DNA of 64,000 nt from Hyphomicrobium sp. LHD-15 (GCF_031157355.1 NZ_JAVIFT010000004.1:124001-188000), one strand, 5' to 3'; counted from the stretch's first letter, positions 36,704 through 46,175 are shown. Notes: generated by a model from the letters alone, not told the origin. Program-made: numbers and translations.

Positions 36704-37017
36704 AACCCTATCCCCTTCAAACCCATATCATGCACACGTGGTCCTCTAGGCGCGGACCTTGTACGCAGCTAACTCCGTCGATGTCTGCAAAGTATGCCCG
36801 TAGATTGCTTGCAATAGTATTAATAGCGATCCTTGGAAGAGGCCGAGTCCGTCCGTATTTGTTGTAATTTTTCAGCGCTTGCCCGTAACGGAATCGCAAC
36901 CAATCTCGATTAACTATCTCCTTTAAAGAAGACCAATGGGCACCTGGGGCCCGTCGCGAGCCGCTTCCGAAGCCCGGCGCGCAAACGCTCCAGAAGCCGT
37001 CGAGGAAGCATCGAGAT
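36704..37017. other. Divergent intergenic region between cheY and cheB
   Basis: About 314 bases without a gene. It has an AT-rich middle (around 36800-36870) compared with its surroundings and must carry both promoters, but I could not assign clear -35 and -10 boxes. Confidence 0.4.
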
Positions 37018-38043
37018 ATGTCCGCACCTCTCATTCGTGTTCTGGTCGTGGACGACTCCCCCTTCATGCGGGGCGTTCTACCTCCCAAGATCGAGTCCGA
37101 CCCGCGGTTCAAAGTTATAGGAACGGCGTCCAATGGACGTGAGGCGGTCGAAAAGACCCTCGCGCTTTCTCCGGATGTCGTGACGCTCGACATCGACATG
37201 CCGATCATGAACGGCATCGATGCGCTGAAGGAGATCGTGCGCCAAAGCACATCTTCCGTGATCATGCTCAGCGCGCGAACCGAGCAGGGCGCGGCCATTA
37301 CGCTCGAAGCGCTGGCGCTCGGTGCCGTCGATTTCATTCCGAAATCCCGCGGCGTCGATCGCATCCACGAAAAACTTCTGGCTGCCGTCGAAGCCCGGAT
37401 TCAGAAAACACGCGCCTCGACTCAGCGGCCCGCGCTTGCTCGCCCCATGGCTCCTTCGCGCGCGGCAGGCGGAGCCCGCGTTACGGCCAAAATCTGCATC
37501 ATCGGTTCCAGCACCGGAGGCCCGCAGGCGCTCCAGACCGTGCTTTCGCAGTTCCCCGACAATCTACCCGTTCCGGTGGTGATTGCTCAGCATATGCCGC
37601 CCAACTTCACGAAGGCCTTGGCGCAACGGCTCAACGACACGTGCAAGCCCACTGTCGTCGAGGCTGCCGACGGCATGCCGCTTACGAAGGGCACCGTCTA
37701 TATTTCACCCGGTGGCATGCAAACCAGGGTCTCCGCCAGCGAGCTCAAGGTGGCCGCCGATCAGGGCGAAAGCCTCTATAAGCCCTCAGTCGACGTGCTT
37801 ACCGAGAGCGCGCGGGCTGCGTTCGGAAAGAACGTTCTGGGCGTGATGCTCACCGGCATGGGTGCCGACGGCGCGATTGAATTTGCAAAGCTGCGGAAGC
37901 TCGGAGGCTATAATATCTCGCAGGACCAGGCTTCGTGCGTGGTCTACGGCATGCCGCGCTCGCTTGTCGAGCATGGCGGCGCCGACGAGGTGCTTCCGTT
38001 GGATCAGATCGGCGCGCGGGTGCGGTCGGCGCTTGGGTGCTAG
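37018..38043 (+). CDS. cheB: Chemotaxis protein-glutamate methylesterase/glutamine deamidase CheB
   Basis: A 341-residue two-domain protein. The N-terminal receiver (about residues 6-120) has VLVVDDSPFMR and the phospho-acceptor Asp in LDIDMPIMNG. After a proline- and alanine-rich linker the methylesterase domain (about 155-340) shows the catalytic Ser in GSSTGGP, His in AQHMPPNFT and Asp in MLTGMGADG. It removes methyl groups from chemoreceptors to reset adaptation. No cheR, cheA or receptor gene is nearby, so the main chemotaxis operon must be elsewhere. Confidence 0.94.
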   Translation: MSAPLIRVLVVDDSPFMRGVLPPKIESDPRFKVIGTASNGREAVEKTLALSPDVVTLDIDMPIMNGIDALKEIVRQSTSSVIMLSARTEQGAAITLEALALGAVDFIPKSRGVDRIHEKLLAAVEARIQKTRASTQRPALARPMAPSRAAGGARVTAKICIIGSSTGGPQALQTVLSQFPDNLPVPVVIAQHMPPNFTKALAQRLNDTCKPTVVEAADGMPLTKGTVYISPGGMQTRVSASELKVAADQGESLYKPSVDVLTESARAAFGKNVLGVMLTGMGADGAIEFAKLRKLGGYNISQDQASCVVYGMPRSLVEHGGADEVLPLDQIGARVRSALGC

Positions 38044-38057
38044 GTTAGCGCATCGCG

Positions 38058-38387
38058 TTAGATCGCGACGTCGTCGTCCTCGAAATCGCAGAGTTCCGTT
38101 TCGCCCGAAAGCAGCGACAGAATGAGCGCGTGGCTCTTGTTGGCCGCGCCGAGCTTGCGCTTGATGTTCTCGATATGCACGCGCACGGTGTTGGGACTGA
38201 TGTCCAACTTCTGCGCGACTTCCTTCTCGGAATTGCCGCGGCCGCTCAACACGAGGCAATCGCGCTCGCGCCTCGTCAGCAGCTCTCTGCGCTTGGGTAC
38301 GGATATCGAAATTTCTTCTTGAAGTGTCGTCACGCGTCCCGCCCCTCGCTCATCGTCTTCTACGCACTTCAACAGATCGGTCTGCAC
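38058..38387 (-). CDS. Small LuxR-type HTH transcription regulator
   Basis: At most 109 residues. The C-terminal half is a LuxR/FixJ helix-turn-helix: LTRRERDCLVLSGRGNSEKEVAQ then DISPNTVRVHIENIKRKLGA. There is no N-terminal receiver or ligand domain; the first 35 residues are short and non-conserved. Start choice is uncertain between GTG 38387 and GTG 38333, the latter having GAGGGG upstream. It lies 62 bases downstream of the giant glycosyltransferase gene on the same strand and converges on cheB, so it could belong to the glycosyltransferase transcription unit. Target genes are unknown. Confidence 0.75.
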   Translation of the reverse strand: MQTDLLKCVEDDERGAGRVTTLQEEISISVPKRRELLTRRERDCLVLSGRGNSEKEVAQKLDISPNTVRVHIENIKRKLGAANKSHALILSLLSGETELCDFEDDDVAI

Positions 38388-38412
38388 TCGCCTTATGTAA
38401 ACAGGGCTAAGG

Positions 38413-38436
38413 CAACAGGCTTATCTGAACCTGTTG
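38413..38436 (-). terminator. Hairpin after the four-module glycosyltransferase gene
   Basis: CAACAGG (38413-38419) pairs perfectly with CCTGTTG (38430-38436), loop of ten. There is no T-tract on the minus strand, so it may be an RNA processing or attenuating hairpin rather than a full terminator before the LuxR-type gene. Confidence 0.35.
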
Positions 38437-38449
38437 GGTAGCGCCCGGA

Positions 38450-41400
38450 TCACACGCGCGCATCCGAGTGTGTGCAAAATGCAATCCACAGCGAGCGGTA
38501 CGCCGCCTCGACTTCGCGTGCGAGCCCGACGCTGTCGGTTCCGATCGGAGAGGCTTTGAACTTTTCGCGCAGGCTTTGACGCAAACGCGAGAGCGCCGCG
38601 ATGTTGCTCGCAGCGGTGGCGGCACGTGCGACGTAAGAATCGACGTTGTCCGTCACCCAATCTTCGAGCCCGACGCTACCGAGAATCGAAGCGCCGAAAC
38701 GGCCCACGGGCGGGCGCCCGGCCAGCGACACAACCGGCACGCCGAGCCACAGCGCCTCGATCGTCGTCGTTCCCGCATTGTGGGGGAATGGATCGAGCGC
38801 GATATCGATGGTGCCGTAAGCATCCCAGGTGCGCGGCTGGGGCGACGTGTACACGAGTTTCACGCGGCCCGGCTCCAGCCCCAAAGCGCTGAAACGATTA
38901 TGCCAGGCAATGCAATTTTCTTCCTCGCGGAACGGCTTGCTGTTGAGCACAAGGCGGGAGTTCGGCACCGACTTGAGTATCCGTGCCCACGCCTTGATGA
39001 CATCCTCGTTGATGCGGGCGGGACGGCTAAAGCAGCCGAACGTCACATAGCCGTTCTTGAGGGCCGGAAGCGGCGCCACCTCCGGCATTCCTTCCGGCGG
39101 CACATAGACATGGGGCATGCGCGACAGGCGAATCGGGCGCTCGGAGAAGTAGCGCTCTGCGCCCATCGGCAGCAGGGCTTCGTTGATCAGAAACGCGTCG
39201 ATTGCAGAAAGGCCGGTCGTCGTGCCGGAACCGACCATATGCGCGACCTGGACAGGTGCGGGCTTGCGCGCGAACGTCAGCAGCCGGTTACCGGAAGTGT
39301 GACCGGCGAGATCAACCAGAACGTCGATGCCGTCCTTTCGGATCAGCTCGGCGAGGTCGGCGTCCGAAAGACCAACGGTCGAGCGCCAGCGCGTGGCGTG
39401 CTTTTTGAAACGCTCGGTGACCGCGTCGGGGTTGGCGACCTCGGCGTAGCAGGTGACCTCGTAACGCGATTGATCGTGGGCCGCGATCAGCGATTCGATG
39501 AAGAAGCTTACCGCGTGATAGCGCAAGTCCGGCGACACGTAGCCGATGCGGAGGGGACGGTTCGGATCGCGGGTTCCGGAATAGGCGGGATTTGCGGGGC
39601 GCAATGGTGCCGCGTGGACGCGATCCCAGCCGCGATAGGCTTCGAAGATCTTTTCAGCCGAGAGGTCGGTGCGGTAGTTCAGGCAGAACAGATAGTTCGA
39701 ATGTGCGATCGAGAAGTCCGGCTTGATCGCCACGGCCTGAGCGAAGCACTCGGCCGCCTCGGGGAGGCGGTCCTGCTGCATCAACGCGGTGCCGATGTTG
39801 TTCAGCGCATTGGCGTCACGCGGGTTCAGCTCAAAGGCCCGCCGCGCCGCCGCCTCGGCCTCACGCGCATTGCCCGAAAGAGAGAGCGTCCACGAGAGAT
39901 TGCACCAGGCGTCGGAGTAATCCGGCCGAATCCTCAAGGCATGGCGCAGGTGCGCTTCGGCCTCGGCAACGCGGCCCATATCCTTGTAGACAGTTCCAAG
40001 ATTGTTGTGCGCTTCGGGCGATTCAGGGGCGAGCCTGACCGCTTCCTTGCCGTGAAGCTCGGCCTCCGGAAGGCGGCCCATTCCGCGCAGCATCGGCGTG
40101 ATGTTCCAGCGGAAGTCGGCCCGATCGGGATTTCCGCGGATCGCCTCGATCATGTCGGAGACGGCTTCCGGCAGCCGCCCGAGCTTGAAAGCCGATACGC
40201 CGCGCAGATGCCAAGCATCGGTATGCCGGGGCATCGCGACGATCACGGCATTCGCCAAGGCGTGCGCGTGTGCATAGTCGCCGGATTGAAAAGCCCGGAC
40301 GGACTTATCAAATGTGGCGTTGATGTTGGCGACGTCGCGCTTCCTGTGCTCGGCGCACCAATCGTTCCACAACTTCTGGAACGCTGTTTCGAGTTCGCGG
40401 GCGAGGCCGGGACCGTCGGCCAGCGGCGAGGCCGTCACGCGTGCGCGTAACCCCGCGCGCAGCGCCGACAGCGCCTTCACATCCGACGCCTTCGACGCCG
40501 CAAGCGCCACATACCCCGAGACGTCCGTCGCAACCCAGTCCCGCAGGCCCACCGCGCCGAGGTTGCTCGCGCCGAACCGGCCCACAGACGGACGGTCCTC
40601 GACCGACACAACCGGAACCCCCAGCCACAGCGCCTCGATCGTCGTCGTCCCCGCATTGTGCGGGAACGGATCCAGCGCGATGTCGACCTCGCCATACGCC
40701 GACCACGTCTTCGGCTGCGGGCTCGTGTAGACGAAGTGCAGACGCTCTCGCCCGATCCCATGCGCCGCAAACCGCTGCGCCATCAGATCCGAGAACGCCT
40801 TCTCCGAGAACGCCTTCGAGTTCAGCATCAGCCGGCTGCCCGGAACCCGGGCCAGGATCTCCGACCACGCCTTCACAACCCGGTCGTTGATCCGCTCCGG
40901 GCGGCCGAAGTAGCCGAACGTGATGAACCCGTTCTTCAATGCCGGCAGCGAGGCCACCTCCGGCATCCCCTCAGGGGCCTGATAGGCCACCGGGATGCGC
41001 GACAGGCGGACGATGCTCTTCTCCGCAAACAGGTGCTCCGACCCGACCGGGGCCATCTCCTGGTCCGACAGGAACACGTCGATCGCCGACAGGCCCGACG
41101 TATAGCCATGGCCCAGGTGGTGGGCGACCTGGATCGGCGCCGGCTTCCGTGCCATCGCCAGAATCCGGCTCGACGACGTGTGGCCGCCGAAGTCCACCAG
41201 GATGTCGATCCGGTCCTTGCGGATCAGGTCCGCAACTGCATCGTCGGAGAGGCCAACCGTCGAGCGCCAGACGTCCGACATGGCCTTGAAGCTCGCGGTG
41301 ACGTGGTCTTCGTTGGTCACCTCCGCGTAGCAGACGATCTCGAGCTTCGACCGGTCCAGGTAGCGAAGCAGGGGATCGAGGAAGTGACGGGCCGCGTGCT

Positions 41401-44400
41401 CGCGGAAATCCGGAGACAGGAAGCCGACCCTGATCTTCCGATCCGGGTTCGGGTCGTTGGCGTAACGAAGCTCGGCCGGCTTGTGGCGGGCGGCATGAGC
41501 CGCATCGAAACGCTGGTACTCCGCGAAGATCTCCTCCGCGCTCCGGTCCGGGTGGTAGTTCAGGCAGAACAGCAAGTTCGCATGCGCCAATGCATAATCG
41601 GGCTTCAGGGACAAAGCACGGCGGAATAAACGCTCCGCTTCGGTATAGAGAGACAGGTCCTGCATCAGCAGCGCCTGGTTGCCGATCGCGCGCCAGTTGT
41701 TGGCGATCTCTTCGCTCACGCTGGCATAGATCTTCACGGCCGCAACCGGCTCGCCCTTTTGGCGCAGGAGCTGAGCGAGATTGTCCTGAACGTCGCCGTC
41801 GCGCGGCATCAGGCTCGCCGCCTTGCGCAGAACCTTCTCGGCTTCGCCGGCCTTGAGCTGGCGCATCAAGCAGAGGCCAAAATTACGAAGGATCTGCGGA
41901 TCTTCGGGCGAAAGCTCGTAAGCACGGCGCAGCTCGACCTCGGCCTCGGCCAGACGGCCGCGGCCAGAGAGCAGGTTGCCGAGGTTTCCGCGTGCGTTGG
42001 CGAATGTCGGATCGCGCGCGATCGCCTCGCGATAGGCGGCTTCGGCGTCGGCTTCGCGGCCGCAAGCGCGCAAAGCCGCACCAAGATTGGAGAGGATGCC
42101 CCCGCGGCGGCTCCGCTTCACGGCTTCCTCGAACAGCTCGACAGCGCGGGTGGCATTGCCACGGCCGTAAGCCCAGCCCGCCGCCTTCTGCAGGCTTTCG
42201 ATGGCTTCCTCGCGATCGAGATAGCGCTGCCAGAGCTTCCCATAGACGCGTTCAAGCTCGACACAGAGCCCGCGCGCATCGCACAAGGGCGACGTGGCCA
42301 TGCGCGCACGAAGCCCCGCGCGCAGCTTCGCAAGCGCCTCAATGTCCGCTGCGCGTTCGATGGCCTTCGCGACGTAGTCCGCCCGCGTGCCGGCGACCCA
42401 ATCGCCGAGCCCGAGCGAGCCCATGATGGTGGCGCCGAAGCAGCCGACCGACGGGCGCGTGCTGAGGCAGATCGACGGAACGCCCAGCCACGCCGCCTCG
42501 ATGGTCGTCGTACCGCCGTTGTGCGGGAACGGATCGAGCGCAATATCGATGGCGCCGTAGGCATCCCAGGTTTTGGGCTGCGGGGTCGTAAAGACGAGAT
42601 CGACGCGATCGGACGCGATGCCGCGATCGGCGAACAGGCCGCGATAGCGACGGCAGATCTCCTCGTCGAGGAAAGCGACCGTATTCAGAACAAGCCGTGA
42701 CTTCGGCACGGCGGCTAGGATTTCGGCCCAGGTCGCGATCACCTCGTCGTTGAGGCGCACGGCGCGGCCGAAATTTCCGAACGTCACATAGCCGTTCTTG
42801 AGGGCCGGGAGCGGCGCCACCTCGGGCATGCCCGTCGGCGGGTGATAGGTCACCGGCATGCGCGGCAGGCGTTCGACCGGCTCGGAGAACAGATGATCGG
42901 AACCTTCGGGCGCCAGCGCATCATCGGCGAGGAACGCGTCCATCACCGTCAGGCCGGACGTGTAGCCATGCCCGAGGAAATGCGCGACCTGGACGGGCGC
43001 AGGCTTGCGCGCAAATGCCAGTAGCCGGTTGCGCGCCGTATGCCCGCCGAGATCGACCAGCACGTCGATGCGATCGCGCCGGATGAGATCGGCCAGGGCA
43101 TCATCGGACAGGCCGACCGTGCCGCGCCAATGCTCGGCGAGCGCCTTCAGGCGGTGCGTCTCGGCATCCGGGGCTGGAACCTCGGCGTAACAGAAGACTT
43201 CGACCTTGCTGCGATCATGGCCGACGAGAATCGGCTCGATGAAGTGGCGCGAGGACTTGGTGGCGAAGTCCGGCGATACGTAGCCGACGCGCAGGCGGCG
43301 GCCCGGCGTGCGGTCGTTCGGCCAGACCGGATTTTTCGGCGCATGCCGCGCGGCGTGCATGTCGTTCCAGTTGCGGAACTCCTCGAAGATCTGCTCGCCC
43401 GAGAGGCCCGGGTGATAGGTCACGGCGAACAGCATCATGCCGTGGCCGGTCGGATGACCGGGCGTCTTAGCGAGGGTAGCGCGGAAAATATCGACCGCTT
43501 CGGCGGCGCGGCCCTGATCCTGCACCGCGTTTGCGAGGTTGTAGCCGATCTCCGGGAGGTCCGGGCGCAGGCTAAGCGCAGTGCGCAGATCGCGTTCGGC
43601 GGCAACGAGCTTGCCGCGGCGCATCAGGATCAACGCGCGATTGTTGAAAGCCTCGGCGTGGCCGGGCTTGGCCATGATGGCATCGGTGAAAGCGGCTTCG
43701 GCTTCCGTCAGGCGGTGCTGCGCGGAGAGCGCATTGCCGAGCGCGTTGGAAGCACCGGCGCTCGTTCCCTCGATCTTGAGCATGGCCCGGGCCATCGCCT
43801 CGGCATCGGAGAGGCGGCCGAGACGGCGCATGACATCCGAGAGGTAGCAGCCGGCGTCGACGTCGCTCGGATCGGTGGCCAGATGCTTGACGACGTGCTG
43901 GGCCGCTTCGTCGAGCTTGCCGGCGACGTCCAGGCGCTGAGCAGTGGCCAACTCCTTGGTCCGGCGCGTGCGCGCGGATTTGATATCTTCGGTGGCGTGC
44001 TGCTTCTTGGCCGCCGTCGTGGCGCACCAATCGTTCCACAACTTCTGGAACGCTGTTTCGAGTTCGCGGGCGAGGCCGGGACCGTCGGCCAGCGGCGAGG
44101 CCGTCACGCGTGCGCGTAACCCCGCGCGCAGCGCCGACAGCGCCTTCACATCCGACGCCTTCGACGCCGCAAGCGCCACATACCCCGAGACGTCCGTCGC
44201 AACCCAGTCCCGCAGGCCCACCGCGCCGAGGTTGCTCGCGCCGAACCGGCCCACAGACGGACGGTCCTCGACCGACACAACCGGAACCCCCAGCCACAGC
44301 GCCTCGATCGTCGTCGTCCCCGCATTGTGCGGGAACGGATCCAGCGCGATGTCGACCTCGCCATACGCCGACCACGTCTTCGGCTGCGGGCTCGTGTAGA

Positions 44401-46138
44401 CGAAGTGCAGACGCTCTCGCCCGATCCCATGCGCCGCAAACCGCTGCGCCATCAGATCCGAGAACGCCTTCTCCGAGAACGCCTTCGAGTTCAGCATCAG
44501 CCGGCTGCCCGGAACCCGGGCCAGGATCTCCGACCACGCCTTCACAACCCGGTCGTTGATCCGCTCCGGGCGGCCGAAGTAGCCGAACGTGATGAACCCG
44601 TTCTTCAATGCCGGCAGCGAGGCCACCTCCGGCATCCCCTCAGGGGCCTGATAGGCCACCGGGATGCGCGACAGGCGGACGATGCTCTTCTCCGCAAACA
44701 GGTGCTCCGACCCGACCGGGGCCATCTCCTGGTCCGACAGGAACACGTCGATCGCCGACAGGCCCGACGTATAGCCATGGCCCAGGTGGTGGGCGACCTG
44801 GATCGGCGCCGGCTTCCGTGCCATCGCCAGAATCCGGCTCGACGACGTGTGGCCGCCGAAGTCCACCAGGATGTCGATCCGGTCCTTGCGGATCAGGTCC
44901 GCAACTGCATCGTCGGAGAGGCCAACCGTCGAGCGCCAGACGTCCGACATGGCCTTGAAGCTCGCGGTGACGTGGTCTTCGTTGGTCACCTCCGCGTAGC
45001 AGACGATCTCGAGCTTCGACCGGTCCAGGTAGCGAAGCAGGGGATCGAGGAAGTGACGGGCCGCGTGCTCGCGGAAATCCGGAGACAGGAAGCCGACCCT
45101 GATCTTCCGATCCGGGTTCGGGTCGTTGGCGTAACGCAGCTCGGCCGGCTTGTGGCGCACAGCATGAGCCGCATCGAAACGCTGGTACTCCGCGAAGATC
45201 TCCTCCGCGCTCCGGTCCGGGTGGTAGTTCAGGCAGAACAGCAAGTTCGCATGCGCCAATGCATAATCAGGCTTCAGGGAAAGAGCCCGGCGGAATAAAC
45301 GCTCCGCTTCAACGTAACGTGAGAGATCCTTGCAGATCACGCCGAGGTTGCTAACCCAGCGCTGCTCGTTTGGAGCCAGGGCCATCGCGCGGGATGTCGC
45401 TTGCTCCGCCGCGATGAAATGGCCGATGCGCATCTTCAGCGCGCCGAGATTTCCAAGCGCCAGCGCCGAATTCGGGTCCGTCGCGACGGCCTTCGCCAGA
45501 AGCTCAGATGCCTCGTTGAATTTCTGCTGCGCCATGTAGGTCGCCGCGAGATCGGACATGATGTCCGCACGAGCGGGGCGAAGCGCAAGGGCGCGATCAA
45601 GCGCTTGCTCGGCTTCCACCAGTTTGTCCATGCGCTGAAGCGCAATGCCGAACCCGTGCCAGGCATCGGCGTAGGACGCGTTCGCCGCGATCGCATTGCG
45701 ATAGCTCGCCGCGGCGTCGGCGAAGCGCCCGGCATCGCGCGCGATATTGCCGAGATTGTTGTGAGCGGGCGCGAAGCTCGGGTTTACCGCGAGCGCCGCC
45801 TGGTAGGAGGCTTCAGCCTCGCCAGTGCGGCCGGCGGCCCTCAGTACGACGCCAAGGTTGGCATGATAGTCGGCAGCGTCCGGCTTGAGCGCGACGGCGC
45901 GACGGCCGGCGGCAATCGCCCGATCGAGAGCTCCGCCCCGGTGCAACGCGAGGCTCAGGATTTCCCAGGCCAGTGCATCCTCGGGTGCGGCCTCGATAGC
46001 GAGCTGCGCTTCAGAAGCGGCCGTCGCGAGATCGCCGCGATCGAGCGCCTGCATCGCGCTCTGCTGAAGGGCTTGGACACGCTGCGAAAGCGCCTGGCCG
46101 TCCTTTGCTTCGCTGTTGGCGGTCGGCTGGCGCTGCAT
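38450..46138 (-). CDS. Giant four-module TPR/O-GlcNAc-transferase-like (GT41, SPINDLY-type) protein
   Basis: A single open frame of 2,562 residues with four repeats of TPR array plus GT41 catalytic region. Catalytic parts lie at about residues 345-706, 945-1300, 1565-1928 and 2220-2560; TPRs fill the spaces before each (for example GEAEASYQAALAVNPSFAPA). Each core keeps VGFLSPDF or GYVSPD, a GHT element, RKPAPxQVAH, the donor-site HNAGTTTIEALWLG (HNGGTTTIEAAWLG in module 2) and a distal PSVGRFGA-type element. In the third motif the UDP-contacting Lys of human OGT appears as Arg in all copies. Module 2 lacks the His after the first motif (FATK in place of FREH). ATG 46138 has GGAG five bases upstream. 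No signal peptide, so cytoplasmic. It probably glycosylates Ser/Thr of proteins; the sugar donor is unknown, and SPINDLY relatives can use GDP-fucose. Confidence 0.88.
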   Translation of the reverse strand: MQRQPTANSEAKDGQALSQRVQALQQSAMQALDRGDLATAASEAQLAIEAAPEDALAWEILSLALHRGGALDRAIAAGRRAVALKPDAADYHANLGVVLRAAGRTGEAEASYQAALAVNPSFAPAHNNLGNIARDAGRFADAAASYRNAIAANASYADAWHGFGIALQRMDKLVEAEQALDRALALRPARADIMSDLAATYMAQQKFNEASELLAKAVATDPNSALALGNLGALKMRIGHFIAAEQATSRAMALAPNEQRWVSNLGVICKDLSRYVEAERLFRRALSLKPDYALAHANLLFCLNYHPDRSAEEIFAEYQRFDAAHAVRHKPAELRYANDPNPDRKIRVGFLSPDFREHAARHFLDPLLRYLDRSKLEIVCYAEVTNEDHVTASFKAMSDVWRSTVGLSDDAVADLIRKDRIDILVDFGGHTSSSRILAMARKPAPIQVAHHLGHGYTSGLSAIDVFLSDQEMAPVGSEHLFAEKSIVRLSRIPVAYQAPEGMPEVASLPALKNGFITFGYFGRPERINDRVVKAWSEILARVPGSRLMLNSKAFSEKAFSDLMAQRFAAHGIGRERLHFVYTSPQPKTWSAYGEVDIALDPFPHNAGTTTIEALWLGVPVVSVEDRPSVGRFGASNLGAVGLRDWVATDVSGYVALAASKASDVKALSALRAGLRARVTASPLADGPGLARELETAFQKLWNDWCATTAAKKQHATEDIKSARTRRTKELATAQRLDVAGKLDEAAQHVVKHLATDPSDVDAGCYLSDVMRRLGRLSDAEAMARAMLKIEGTSAGASNALGNALSAQHRLTEAEAAFTDAIMAKPGHAEAFNNRALILMRRGKLVAAERDLRTALSLRPDLPEIGYNLANAVQDQGRAAEAVDIFRATLAKTPGHPTGHGMMLFAVTYHPGLSGEQIFEEFRNWNDMHAARHAPKNPVWPNDRTPGRRLRVGYVSPDFATKSSRHFIEPILVGHDRSKVEVFCYAEVPAPDAETHRLKALAEHWRGTVGLSDDALADLIRRDRIDVLVDLGGHTARNRLLAFARKPAPVQVAHFLGHGYTSGLTVMDAFLADDALAPEGSDHLFSEPVERLPRMPVTYHPPTGMPEVAPLPALKNGYVTFGNFGRAVRLNDEVIATWAEILAAVPKSRLVLNTVAFLDEEICRRYRGLFADRGIASDRVDLVFTTPQPKTWDAYGAIDIALDPFPHNGGTTTIEAAWLGVPSICLSTRPSVGCFGATIMGSLGLGDWVAGTRADYVAKAIERAADIEALAKLRAGLRARMATSPLCDARGLCVELERVYGKLWQRYLDREEAIESLQKAAGWAYGRGNATRAVELFEEAVKRSRRGGILSNLGAALRACGREADAEAAYREAIARDPTFANARGNLGNLLSGRGRLAEAEVELRRAYELSPEDPQILRNFGLCLMRQLKAGEAEKVLRKAASLMPRDGDVQDNLAQLLRQKGEPVAAVKIYASVSEEIANNWRAIGNQALLMQDLSLYTEAERLFRRALSLKPDYALAHANLLFCLNYHPDRSAEEIFAEYQRFDAAHAARHKPAELRYANDPNPDRKIRVGFLSPDFREHAARHFLDPLLRYLDRSKLEIVCYAEVTNEDHVTASFKAMSDVWRSTVGLSDDAVADLIRKDRIDILVDFGGHTSSSRILAMARKPAPIQVAHHLGHGYTSGLSAIDVFLSDQEMAPVGSEHLFAEKSIVRLSRIPVAYQAPEGMPEVASLPALKNGFITFGYFGRPERINDRVVKAWSEILARVPGSRLMLNSKAFSEKAFSDLMAQRFAAHGIGRERLHFVYTSPQPKTWSAYGEVDIALDPFPHNAGTTTIEALWLGVPVVSVEDRPSVGRFGASNLGAVGLRDWVATDVSGYVALAASKASDVKALSALRAGLRARVTASPLADGPGLARELETAFQKLWNDWCAEHRKRDVANINATFDKSVRAFQSGDYAHAHALANAVIVAMPRHTDAWHLRGVSAFKLGRLPEAVSDMIEAIRGNPDRADFRWNITPMLRGMGRLPEAELHGKEAVRLAPESPEAHNNLGTVYKDMGRVAEAEAHLRHALRIRPDYSDAWCNLSWTLSLSGNAREAEAAARRAFELNPRDANALNNIGTALMQQDRLPEAAECFAQAVAIKPDFSIAHSNYLFCLNYRTDLSAEKIFEAYRGWDRVHAAPLRPANPAYSGTRDPNRPLRIGYVSPDLRYHAVSFFIESLIAAHDQSRYEVTCYAEVANPDAVTERFKKHATRWRSTVGLSDADLAELIRKDGIDVLVDLAGHTSGNRLLTFARKPAPVQVAHMVGSGTTTGLSAIDAFLINEALLPMGAERYFSERPIRLSRMPHVYVPPEGMPEVAPLPALKNGYVTFGCFSRPARINEDVIKAWARILKSVPNSRLVLNSKPFREEENCIAWHNRFSALGLEPGRVKLVYTSPQPRTWDAYGTIDIALDPFPHNAGTTTIEALWLGVPVVSLAGRPPVGRFGASILGSVGLEDWVTDNVDSYVARAATAASNIAALSRLRQSLREKFKASPIGTDSVGLAREVEAAYRSLWIAFCTHSDARV
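40352..41640. repeat. Copy A of an about 1.3 kb near-identical internal duplication (module 3)
   Basis: Matches 44021-45309 at a constant offset of 3,669 bases. From 40352 to about 41467 I see no difference; from 41468 scattered substitutions begin (for example AACGAAG against AACGCAG) and similarity stops being near-exact near 41640. It covers the whole catalytic part of module 3 and the last TPR before it. Flanking sequence is unrelated at the left end. Confidence 0.9.
44021..45309. repeat. Copy B of the about 1.3 kb near-identical internal duplication (module 1)
   Basis: The partner of 40352-41640, encoding the catalytic part of module 1. Synonymous positions are the same as in copy A over at least 1.1 kb, while modules 2 and 4 differ strongly from both, which indicates recent copying or gene conversion between modules 1 and 3. 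Confidence 0.9.
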
Positions 46139-46175
46139 CTAGGCTCCAAACTCAATCAGGATAGCGTCACGACGC
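46139..46175 (+). repeat. Left arm of a 37-base inverted repeat
   Basis: Starts CTAGGCTCCAAACTCAATCA directly before the ATG of the four-module glycosyltransferase gene. It is the inverse complement, with about five mismatches, of 46372-46408. The outer 24 bases have one mismatch. Confidence 0.75.

Noticed and set aside
36311-38387. Flagellar/chemotaxis island that would make the TPR-GT41 protein a flagellin modification enzyme
   Set aside because: Only cheY and cheB are present; no flagellin, flagellar or other chemotaxis gene is visible. It remains possible but the adjacent giant repeat protein is the closer candidate substrate.
38468-40450. Plus-strand open frame of 660 codons opposite the glycosyltransferase gene
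   Set aside because: Arg-rich shadow of a GC-rich gene. The minus frame carries clear GT41 and TPR motifs throughout.
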